From: Clostridium sp031626875
Lineage (GTDB): Bacteria; Bacillota; Clostridia; Clostridiales; Clostridiaceae
NCBI RefSeq assembly: GCF_031626875.1
Contig: NZ_JANDMF010000029.1
Span: forward strand, 1 to 64,000
Reading direction: 5' to 3'
DNA length: 64,000 bases
The first letter of the stretch is position 1; each line of letters opens with the position of its first letter. A program made the translations under genes and the position numbers. The notes under the pieces were generated by a model. The model had not been told where the DNA came from, ran no database searches, and saw nothing but the letters and a program-made list of their open reading frames with translations. Positions 43,569-50,989 of the stretch are shown one piece after another.

Positions 43569-44420
43569 CTAATCAACATAGTTTCCAAATAATCCATACT
43601 TAATTAATATCTCATATATTGTCCCATCATCCTTCATCTCTTGTAACTTCTGATTAATTGCATTTAATAAGACAGTGTCATTTTTTCTTAAAGGATATCC
43701 CATATTATAAACTATATTTGGAGGATATTCATTAGGTGATAATATTCTAAAATTTAACTGGGGATTTTTAACAATAATATCCTGTCCTATTATAGAATCA
43801 GTTAGGAATGCATCTATAATTCTATTTTTCATTCCTAGTATTAAGGAATTTGCATCAGAAAAAGCTATATAATTTTTTATTTTTCCTTCTTTTTTCAACT
43901 TCTCAGCTTCCTCTAGATACACTGACCCTCCAATTATCCCTAGAGTTCTACTCTTTAAATCTTCTTTACTACTTATACCTAAATCAGTTCTAATTACCAA
44001 TCCACCTGAATCTTTATAAATAGGAATAGTGAAATCTACTAACTTTTTTCGTTCATCTGTTATTGATATCCCATCAACTATTAAATCAATGTTATTATTT
44101 TTAATTAGTTCGTCAAATAGGTTAACAAATGGAATATATTTAGCACGTACTTCTTTAATACCTAGACGTTTAGCCACTTCTCTTATAATATCTGCATCAA
44201 TCCCACTAAATGTACCAGTTTTAGGATCTCGATAAGAATATGGTTCATCATTAGATGATAATACTGTCAGTTCTCCTCTTTCTTTTATCTTCTGTAATCT
44301 ATCTACTTCATTTATTGATGCTTTGTTATTATTTGGTACTTGTATTGTAGCTTTACCTATGATATTTGTAGTATTTATTATAATTATTAAAGAAATTAGA
44401 AATTTCAAATATTTCTTCAA
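43569..44420 (-). CDS. Orphan family-3 solute-binding protein (second paralogue)
   Basis: A 283-residue paralogue of the genes at 32947 and 49570: KIKERGELTVLSSNDEPYSY, FSGIDADIIREVAKRLGI, then ITDERKKLVDFTIPIY. It starts at a TTG with AAGGAGG upstream. The hydrophobic N-terminus has no Cys, so no lipid anchor. No transporter genes are near; it is just downstream of the ars operon, with a terminator between. Confidence 0.85.
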   Translation of the reverse strand: MKKYLKFLISLIIIINTTNIIGKATIQVPNNNKASINEVDRLQKIKERGELTVLSSNDEPYSYRDPKTGTFSGIDADIIREVAKRLGIKEVRAKYIPFVNLFDELIKNNNIDLIVDGISITDERKKLVDFTIPIYKDSGGLVIRTDLGISSKEDLKSRTLGIIGGSVYLEEAEKLKKEGKIKNYIAFSDANSLILGMKNRIIDAFLTDSIIGQDIIVKNPQLNFRILSPNEYPPNIVYNMGYPLRKNDTVLLNAINQKLQEMKDDGTIYEILIKYGLFGNYVD

Positions 44421-44517
44421 TACAAAATCCTCCTTAGTTCAAATTCTCTATTTTATAATATTATCTTTCATTTCTTCTCTTACAATACATTTAAAATATT
44501 TTTACTTTAAAAATTTA

Positions 44518-44554
44518 ATAAAAAAAGAACAGGGTACATTGCATACTCTGCTCT
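44518..44554 (-). terminator. Terminator of the ars operon
   Basis: Eleven-base arms (AGAACAGGGTA / TACTCTGCTCT, one mismatch and one G-U) with the minus strand running into TTTTTTT. Confidence 0.7.
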
Positions 44555-44561
44555 ATAGATG

Positions 44562-45626
44562 CTAATTATTCACTTTTCTTCTATCATAGGAAAAATACTT
44601 TTTTCCCCAATGCAAGGCTACATTTACTAATGCTATCATCACTGGTACTTCTATTAATGGTCCAACTACTGCAGCAAAAGCTATTCTTGATTGAATTCCA
44701 AATACTGCAACTGCAACAGCTATTGCAAGTTCAAAATTATTACTTGCAGCTGTAAATGCTAATGTTGTAGTTTGATGATAGTTTACTCCTGACTTATAAC
44801 TTATATAGAAAGATACAGAAAACATAACTATAAAATAGATTATAAGTGGTACAGCTACCTTTACAACATCTAGAGGAAGTTCCACAATATACTTTCCTTT
44901 AAACATAAACATTACTACTATAGTGAATAATAATGCAATTAAAGCTAATGGACTAATTTTAGGAACAAACTTTTTCATATACCATTCTGTTCCCTTCATA
45001 GGTTCTAATATTAGCCTTGTAATCATTCCAAGTAAAAATGGTATTCCTAGATAAACAGCAACTGAGGTTGCTACTTCTCCTATGGAAATATGAACCTCAT
45101 ATCCTGTAAGTCCAAATATAGGTGGTAATACTGTAATAAACAGATATGCGAACACAGAATAAAATATTACTTGAAATATGGAGTTAAAAGCAACTAATGC
45201 AGCTGCATACTCACTGTCTCCATCTGCTAAACTGTTCCATAGAATTACCATAGCTATGCATCTTGCAAGTCCTATAAGAATAAGGCCTGTCATTAATTCT
45301 GAATCAGATTTTAAAAATACAAATGCTAGAATAAACATTAAAATTGGTCCTATAAACCAATTTTGAACTAAGGATAATCCAAGGACTTTAGGATTTTTAA
45401 ATACCTTCCCAAGTTCTTTATAATTTACTTTTGCAAGTGGCGGATACATCATTACTATAAGCCCTATAGCTATTGGTATAGATGTTGTTCCAACTGCTAA
45501 TTTTGCAAGGCCTGTTGAAATTGAAGGTATTCCCCATCCTAGTAATATTCCAAGTGCCATAGCTGCAAATATCCAGAAGGTTAAGTACTTATCTAAAAAT
45601 GATAATCTTGATGATTTATTACTCAA
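44562..45626 (-). CDS. acr3: Arsenite efflux transporter, ACR3 type
   Basis: A 354-residue protein with about ten membrane segments, typical ACR3: FWIFAAMALGILLGWGIP, the conserved LARCIAMVILWNSLADGD with its key Cys, and the TLAFTAASNNFELAIAVAV segment. It exports arsenite from the cell. It starts at a TTG with GGGGGA. Last gene of arsR-arsD-arsA-arsC-acr3. ACR3 paired with ArsA/ArsD, instead of ArsB, is known in Firmicutes. Confidence 0.95.
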   Translation of the reverse strand: MSNKSSRLSFLDKYLTFWIFAAMALGILLGWGIPSISTGLAKLAVGTTSIPIAIGLIVMMYPPLAKVNYKELGKVFKNPKVLGLSLVQNWFIGPILMFILAFVFLKSDSELMTGLILIGLARCIAMVILWNSLADGDSEYAAALVAFNSIFQVIFYSVFAYLFITVLPPIFGLTGYEVHISIGEVATSVAVYLGIPFLLGMITRLILEPMKGTEWYMKKFVPKISPLALIALLFTIVVMFMFKGKYIVELPLDVVKVAVPLIIYFIVMFSVSFYISYKSGVNYHQTTTLAFTAASNNFELAIAVAVAVFGIQSRIAFAAVVGPLIEVPVMIALVNVALHWGKKYFSYDRRKVNN

Positions 45627-45641
45627 AATTATTCCCCCTAT

Positions 45642-46052
45642 TTATAATTCAATTTCATTATTACTAATTCTTGCTTTCAAATCTTTTATCTTTTCTTCTA
45701 TTTGTTTTGCTGTTTTTATAAATTCTTTATCACTTTTCCCTGTCGGATCCTCTAATCCCCAATCTTCTGTATGTTTTGCTGGTAAATATGGACATATAAC
45801 ATTACAACCCATTTTCACTACAACATCCACTTCTGGAATTTCATCTAAAAGCTTTGATTTATGTGTCTCATTCATATCTATATTATATAAATCTTTTATT
45901 ATCCTTACTGCATCTTGATTGATTTCAGGTTTTGTTTCTGTTCCTGCTGAATAACTTTCAAATACATCAGCTCCATAAAGTTTTCCTAAAGCTTCCGCCA
46001 TCTGTGATCTGCATGAATTATGAACACATACAAATGCTACTTTTGCTTTCAT
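45642..46052 (-). CDS. arsC: Arsenate reductase, thioredoxin-coupled
   Basis: A 136-residue low-molecular-weight-phosphatase-like enzyme. The catalytic CVHNSCR (Cys 9) is at the N-terminus and the redox pair lies in MGCNVICPYLP. It reduces arsenate to arsenite with thioredoxin. I start at the ATG at 46052, which is 8 bases from AAGGAG, instead of the GTG at 46061. It is 13 bases after arsA. Confidence 0.95.
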   Translation of the reverse strand: MKAKVAFVCVHNSCRSQMAEALGKLYGADVFESYSAGTETKPEINQDAVRIIKDLYNIDMNETHKSKLLDEIPEVDVVVKMGCNVICPYLPAKHTEDWGLEDPTGKSDKEFIKTAKQIEEKIKDLKARISNNEIEL

Positions 46053-46065
46053 TTTTTTCACTCCT

Positions 46066-47811
46066 TCAAATTAGGTTTATTAAATTTTTTCCTCTTACGT
46101 CTTCTTCTTTCCACTCTACCACTGCAAAGTTTCCTCTTGAAATTTCATCTACTTTATTAATCCATTGAATTTCATTACTTGCCTTCACTTTTAGCACTTC
46201 ATTAGTTGTATTAGTAGAATATAAACTAGAATTTATTACCCACCAATTACTATGAATTTCTGCTCTTTCTAAATCTTTTTGAAGTCTAATAGCTTCATAA
46301 ACAGGTGTGGTTTCAGCTAAAGTTACTATAACAACTTCTGTTTCTTTTTCATTTCTTAATCTAGGTAATAATTTAATTACTGAATCTGGTATATCTCCTT
46401 CTGACCTAGAAATTTCTTTGTTATAGCTTTCTGTTGAATCTAAAAGTAACAAAGTATGTCCTGTAGGTGCTGTATCTATTACTACAACTTCATCTTCTGC
46501 TTTTTCAACCACTTCTGCAAAAGCTCTAAAGACTGCTATTTCTTGTGTGCATGGTGATCTTAAATCTTCTTCAATATATTCAACGTCCTCATCTGTCATA
46601 TTATTTTCTCTTGCTTTACTTATTACTTCTTGCCTATATTTCTCAAGTTCTTTTTTCTCATCTATATTACTTAATGAAATTCCATAGCTTTCATCTAATA
46701 CAAACTTTAAATGAGCGGCAGGATCTGTAGTTGTTAAGTGAACCTTCTTGCCTTTTTTAGCTAACCCTAATGCTATTGCTGAGGCTATAGTAGTCTTTCC
46801 AACTCCACCTTTACCCATTGTAAATATAACTTTTTTATCACTATTATAAAGATCACCTATAACATTTCTTAGCTTTGGTATATCCACATTATTTAAGGAA
46901 TCCATGTTAATTACAATATGATTTTCTTTAAGCAAAGCCCTAACATTATCAAGGCCTGTTATATTGTAAGGTCTTAAAGGAATCTCAAATGTATCTATAT
47001 CCTTAAATTTTTCTGGCATATTCTTTAATGCTTTTTGCTGCTTTTCATAAATAGCAGTTGAAAGTTTATCATCATGGCTTTGAAGTACACCATTTATAAT
47101 CAATATTTGATTTCTTAAACCTATCTCTTGAAGTTCCCCTGAAGCTCTTTCAGCCTCTTTAAGTGGTGAATTTTCTGGACGAGATACCAGTATAAGAGTT
47201 GTTCTATCTTTATCAGCTAAGGTATCTACTGCATCTTTATAAATCCCCTTTTTCTCTTCAAGTCCAGCAAGTTGACCTAAACATGATGCCCCATGAGTGC
47301 TTTCGTCTATGAAATTACTCCAAGCTGATGGTAATTGTAACATTCTTAAGGTATGGCCTGTTGGTGCTGTATCAAATATAATATGATCATATTCTTTAAA
47401 GACTTTTTCATTTGTTATCATAGAAGCAAATTCATTAAAGGCTGCGATTTCTACTGTACATGAACCTGATAATTGTTCTTCCATATTTTTCATTACTGGC
47501 TCTGATAATTTTCCTCTATATGGTCCAATAACGCTTTCTCTATATTCAGCTGCAGCAACTTCTGGTTCAAGATTTGCAACTACTAGATTAGGGACATCCT
47601 TAATTTGTACTCCTTTATTATCAAGTTCTATTCCAAATACATCTTGAAGATTGGATGCTGGATCAGTACTTACAAGCATAATCTTTTTCCCATCATCAGC
47701 TAAAGATAAGGCTACTGCACATGCTGTTGAAGTCTTTCCCACTCCACCTTTTCCTGTGAAAAATAAATATTTGGTTAAGTTAATTTCCTTTATATTAAAT
47801 GTATTAAACAT
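46066..47811 (-). CDS. arsA: Arsenical pump-driving ATPase
   Basis: A 581-residue protein with two homologous ATPase halves, each with a deviant Walker A motif (FTGKGGVGKTS at 18-28 and TMGKGGVGKTT near 330) and a DTAPTGHTLRML or DTAPTGHTLLLL signature. The FDTAPTG switch is typical of ArsA. It powers the efflux carrier and takes arsenite from ArsD. The GAGAGGAAG site precedes the ATG. Confidence 0.95.
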   Translation of the reverse strand: MFNTFNIKEINLTKYLFFTGKGGVGKTSTACAVALSLADDGKKIMLVSTDPASNLQDVFGIELDNKGVQIKDVPNLVVANLEPEVAAAEYRESVIGPYRGKLSEPVMKNMEEQLSGSCTVEIAAFNEFASMITNEKVFKEYDHIIFDTAPTGHTLRMLQLPSAWSNFIDESTHGASCLGQLAGLEEKKGIYKDAVDTLADKDRTTLILVSRPENSPLKEAERASGELQEIGLRNQILIINGVLQSHDDKLSTAIYEKQQKALKNMPEKFKDIDTFEIPLRPYNITGLDNVRALLKENHIVINMDSLNNVDIPKLRNVIGDLYNSDKKVIFTMGKGGVGKTTIASAIALGLAKKGKKVHLTTTDPAAHLKFVLDESYGISLSNIDEKKELEKYRQEVISKARENNMTDEDVEYIEEDLRSPCTQEIAVFRAFAEVVEKAEDEVVVIDTAPTGHTLLLLDSTESYNKEISRSEGDIPDSVIKLLPRLRNEKETEVVIVTLAETTPVYEAIRLQKDLERAEIHSNWWVINSSLYSTNTTNEVLKVKASNEIQWINKVDEISRGNFAVVEWKEEDVRGKNLINLI

Positions 47812-47832
47812 ATTTCTTCTTCCTCTCTTTTA

Positions 47833-48219
47833 TCAACATCCACCCTTGCATCCACAACCCTTATTTGGTTTCTTTGTATTGTTAGGCATCTTTATATTAA
47901 CTTCTAAATAACTTGTTGGGATTTCTAGTAAATTACAAAACTCTTCATTAGTAGGATAACTTCCTTCTTTAACTATAACTCCATCTACTATAATTACAGG
48001 TAATGCATCTACTCCCTTTGTATTTAGTATTTCATTTATCTCTTTATTATCTACAAAAAACTGAGGATTATTTGAAAGATTATATCTCTCTATTTCTACC
48101 CCTTTATTTTTAAGTGTGTTTATTGTAGTTGCAACTCTTAATAATTCCTTATTTACAGAAGGGCCACAAACACCTGTTGAACAGCACATAGCTGGGTCAA
48201 ATATAGTCATTTTTTTCAT
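47833..48219 (-). CDS. arsD: Arsenite metallochaperone
   Basis: A 128-residue protein with the vicinal Cys pair MCCSTGVCG at residues 11-18, which carries arsenite to ArsA. A second, C-terminal Cys-rich tail (KGCGCKGGC) is the extra pair found in many ArsD proteins. GGAGTG precedes the ATG. Confidence 0.95.
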   Translation of the reverse strand: MKKMTIFDPAMCCSTGVCGPSVNKELLRVATTINTLKNKGVEIERYNLSNNPQFFVDNKEINEILNTKGVDALPVIIVDGVIVKEGSYPTNEEFCNLLEIPTSYLEVNIKMPNNTKKPNKGCGCKGGC

Positions 48220-48248
48220 ATAAATTCACTCCTATCATTCATATTTTT

Positions 48249-48569
48249 TTATTTACAATCACATTTTCTTCCTTTGCAGATACAGTCATCTGTCTCTGTT
48301 ATTAAATTCATTAAAAATAAAGTTAACTTATTACAATTATTAATCTTTAAATGATAGTGATTCCAAAGCCCTTCTTTTCTAGCTCCAACAAGCTCACAAT
48401 CTATTAATACTTTCATATGGTGAGAAAGGGTTGGTTGAGTAAAATCAAAATGTTCTAATAAATCACAAGCACATTTTTCTCCACATGATAATATATCAAT
48501 TATTTTTAGTCTGCTTGGATCGGATAGAGCTTTCATAAGCTTTGCATTTTTTTCATAATCCATATTCAT
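48249..48569 (-). CDS. arsR: ArsR/SmtB-family arsenic repressor
   Basis: The metal motif is EKCACDLL, just before the recognition helix TQPTLSHHMKVLIDC. The C-terminal CICKGRKCDCK adds Cys residues. I start at the ATG at 48569, six bases after GGAGGG, not at 48605, which overlaps the operator. It represses its own operon and is released by arsenite. It heads arsRDAC-acr3. Confidence 0.93.
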   Translation of the reverse strand: MNMDYEKNAKLMKALSDPSRLKIIDILSCGEKCACDLLEHFDFTQPTLSHHMKVLIDCELVGARKEGLWNHYHLKINNCNKLTLFLMNLITETDDCICKGRKCDCK

Positions 48570-48903
48570 ATTATACCCTCCATATAGATATATATCTATA
48601 TACAATATAAACCATCATCTATACATAGTCAATATTATCACTATTTTAATTCTATGATTTATTTATAGATAAATATATATCTATATAGTATTCTAAAACA
48701 TAAAGTTTTGTTACAAATCTATTTTTCATCCAATTATTTATCAAAAGTTATTAAATTTTAAGTTTCAAATACAATAGTTGTAAATAATAACTATTAGCTT
48801 TATTATTTACTTATATAGATTTTTTACCTAAAAGTGTTAGCTTGATATTTTAACATTAATTTCATAACATATCTTTTATCTTTTTATAGGAGGATTTTTA
48901 ATA
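48570..48903. other. Intergenic region between ars operon and acetyltransferase
   Basis: These 334 bases contain the ars promoter and operators (48582-48684). The remainder (48690-48890) is AT-rich with no gene; a GGAGG ribosome site for the acetyltransferase is at its end. Confidence 0.5.
48582..48632 (-). promoter_or_regulatory. ars operon promoter and ArsR operator
   Basis: Minus strand TTGACT (48632-48627) and TATATT (48609-48604), spacing 17. Immediately downstream a perfect 20-bp palindrome (48582-48601, ATATAGATAT / ATATCTATAT) covers the transcription start. A related imperfect site (ATAGAT / ATCTAT, 48665-48684) lies upstream and may serve the divergent acetyltransferase. Confidence 0.8.
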
Positions 48904-49404
48904 ATGACTTATACTATCGAAGAAATGAAAAACTCTGACTGGAATGAAGTTTCTAAAATTTATCTAGAAGGAATTAATACAGGTTTAGCTACCTTTCAAA
49001 ACTCAATTCCAACCTTTGAAGAATGGGATAAAGGGCATATTAAATCTTGTAGGTTAGTTGCTAAATCAAATGGAAAAGTTCTTGGATTTGCAACATTAAG
49101 TTCTGTTTCAAGTAGATGTGTTTATTCAGGGGTAGCTGAGGTAAGTATTTATATTGGAGCAGACTATAGAAGATTAGGTATTGGAAAAACTTTATTAAAT
49201 CATTTAATAAAACTATCAGAAGAAAATAATTTTTGGACTTTACAATCTGGCATAATACGAGAAAATATTTCAAGCTTAGAATTACATAAAATTTGTGGTT
49301 TTAGAGAAATAGGAGTAAGAGAAAAACCTGCTAAAACAGGTGATGGTATTTGGCATGACACTGTATTAATGGAACATAGGAGTAAAATAGTTGGAATTGA
49401 TTAA
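48904..49404 (+). CDS. GNAT acetyltransferase, phosphinothricin/arsinothricin type
   Basis: A 166-residue acetyltransferase with typical family segments: INTGLATFQNSIPTFEEWD, GVAEVSIYIGADYRRLGIGK (acetyl-CoA loop), and LHKICGFREIGVREK. This is the Pat/Bar family, which includes ArsN1, an enzyme that acetylates the antibiotic arsinothricin and often lies with ars genes. Divergence from the ars operon with operator-like DNA between supports ArsN1, but phosphinothricin or methionine sulfoximine remain possible substrates. AGGAGG precedes the ATG. Confidence 0.8.
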   Translation: MTYTIEEMKNSDWNEVSKIYLEGINTGLATFQNSIPTFEEWDKGHIKSCRLVAKSNGKVLGFATLSSVSSRCVYSGVAEVSIYIGADYRRLGIGKTLLNHLIKLSEENNFWTLQSGIIRENISSLELHKICGFREIGVREKPAKTGDGIWHDTVLMEHRSKIVGID

Positions 49405-49444
49405 TAATATACTACTAAAAATGAAATATGGTGAAGTAATGATA

Positions 49445-49486
49445 AAAAGCTATAATTATTTATTAAATAACTAAATTATAGCTTTT
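49445..49486 (+). terminator. Terminator after the acetyltransferase
   Basis: Thirteen-bp arms AAAAGCTATAATT / AATTATAGCTTTT with a 16-base loop, followed by CTTA. Confidence 0.75.
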
Positions 49487-49569
49487 CTTAATACCATTAC
49501 TAAAACATGTATATCTGTTTAAATTTATTTGTTATTTTAATAAAGATTCACAATAGGATTTTACCTATC

Positions 49570-50421
49570 CTATGAAATATAATTTTCAATAAAACCATGC
49601 TTATATAATATTCCATATATAGTTCCATCTTTATTCATCTCATCTAATTTCTCATTAATTGCATCTAATAATGAAACATCTTCCTTCTTTAAAGCAACTG
49701 CTACATTCAAATTTAACTGTGGCGTATATTGACTTTTGGATAATAATTTTAATTTTTGTTTAGGATTAGTTTTAACAATATTTTTTGCCATCATAGAATC
49801 AGTTAATAGAGCATCTACTATTTTATTTTCTAATGAATATTGTGCAGATTTGAAATCAAAAAAAGGTCTATAATCTTTTATCACACCTTGTCTTTTCCAT
49901 TCTTTAGCAACATTTTCGTATACTGTGCCTCCAACTATAGAAATAATTTTATTCTTTAGGTCTTCCTTACTATTTATCCCTGAATCTTCTCTAATTAATA
50001 TAGCATCTTGCTCTTTGTAAATTGGATTTGTGAAATTAATTATCTTTTTACGCTCATCTGTTATATAAATTGCTTGTGCTAATAAATCCACTTCTGGATC
50101 TTTAATTAATTCTTCTAATATATTAGGGAATGCAACATATCTGACCTCCAATTTTTTGATTCCTAAACGGTTAGCTAGTTCATTTATAATCTCTGCATCT
50201 ATTCCTTTAAATTCATTGCTTTTAGGATCTTTATATGAAAATGGTTCTTCATCTGATGATAATACCTTTAAAATACCTGTTTTTTTGATTTTCTCTAATC
50301 TATCTACTGTTTGTATTTGTCTTTTATCTTCGTTTTCTAATTCTCTTGTACTACATGTTATATCACCTATAAAATTTGAAATAATAAGTATAGAAATTAA
50401 AAATTTAAAATATTTTTTCAC
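49570..50421 (-). CDS. Orphan family-3 solute-binding protein (third paralogue)
   Basis: A 283-residue paralogue of 32947 and 43569: KIKKTGILKVLSSDEEPFSY, FKGIDAEIINELANRLGI, then ITDERKKIINFTNPIY. It starts at a GTG with AAGGAGGAG upstream. A Cys (GDITCS) occurs after the hydrophobic stretch but does not fit the usual lipobox. There is no permease beside it. The next gene upstream on the strand is a CheY protein, separated by a terminator. Confidence 0.85.
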   Translation of the reverse strand: MKKYFKFLISILIISNFIGDITCSTRELENEDKRQIQTVDRLEKIKKTGILKVLSSDEEPFSYKDPKSNEFKGIDAEIINELANRLGIKKLEVRYVAFPNILEELIKDPEVDLLAQAIYITDERKKIINFTNPIYKEQDAILIREDSGINSKEDLKNKIISIVGGTVYENVAKEWKRQGVIKDYRPFFDFKSAQYSLENKIVDALLTDSMMAKNIVKTNPKQKLKLLSKSQYTPQLNLNVAVALKKEDVSLLDAINEKLDEMNKDGTIYGILYKHGFIENYIS

Positions 50422-50510
50422 ATAGGCTCCTCCTTAGTTTAAATATATTTTTTAGAATATATTAAATTTATATTTATATTGTTACTCTCTATCTATTTTC
50501 ATATACAAAT

Positions 50511-50555
50511 AAAAAACCTAGAAAAAATCTAAACTTAAGATTTTCCTAGGTTTTT
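50511..50555 (-). terminator. Terminator of the CheY-HK-HD-GYP operon
   Basis: Outer arms AAAACCTAG / CTAGGTTTT and inner AAAATCT / AGATTTT form a two-part stem; the minus strand runs on as TTTTTTATTTG. Confidence 0.75.
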
Positions 50556-50589
50556 ATTGCAAATGTAAATTATATACAATAACATTGCA

Positions 50590-50952
50590 TTATTCATATT
50601 TATCTAATATAGCAATTAATTCTTTAGTATCAAAAGGTTTCCTTATATATTCTTTAGCTCCAAGCTGCAAACATTCATCTTTTACATGCTCATGTCCTAC
50701 TGCTGAGGTAATAATTACAACTGTTTCAGGATTTATTTTCATTATTTCAGATAATACAGTGATACCATCCATCCTAGCCTCAGACATGTTTAAATCCAAA
50801 AATACAATATCTGGTTGTTCTTTATTAAATGATTCTATTGCCTCATCTTTTCCTGATGCTTCAAATATGCTACTACTCTCTATTTTTTCAATAATTTTTT
50901 TTATGAATAATCTCATATATGATGAATTATCAACTATTAACACCTTTCTCAC
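50590..50952 (-). CDS. CheY-like single-domain response regulator
   Basis: A 120-residue receiver domain with acidic Asp 8, phosphoacceptor Asp 53, Thr/Ser 82-83 and Lys 105 (RKPFD). No output domain. The loop after Asp 53 reads LDLNMSEARMDG, two residues longer than the usual LDLNMPxMDG and without the conserved proline. Starts at a GTG with AAGGAG. It follows the hybrid kinase by 37 bases and is probably a phosphorelay target. Confidence 0.9.
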   Translation of the reverse strand: MRKVLIVDNSSYMRLFIKKIIEKIESSSIFEASGKDEAIESFNKEQPDIVFLDLNMSEARMDGITVLSEIMKINPETVVIITSAVGHEHVKDECLQLGAKEYIRKPFDTKELIAILDKYE

Positions 50953-50989
50953 ATTAACTACTCCTTTGTATACCTTATTTTCAGTTCTT

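Noticed and set aside
49570..50421. Lipobox in the third solute-binding protein (GDITCS)
   Set aside because: Position -3 is Asp, not a hydrophobic residue, so lipidation is unlikely.
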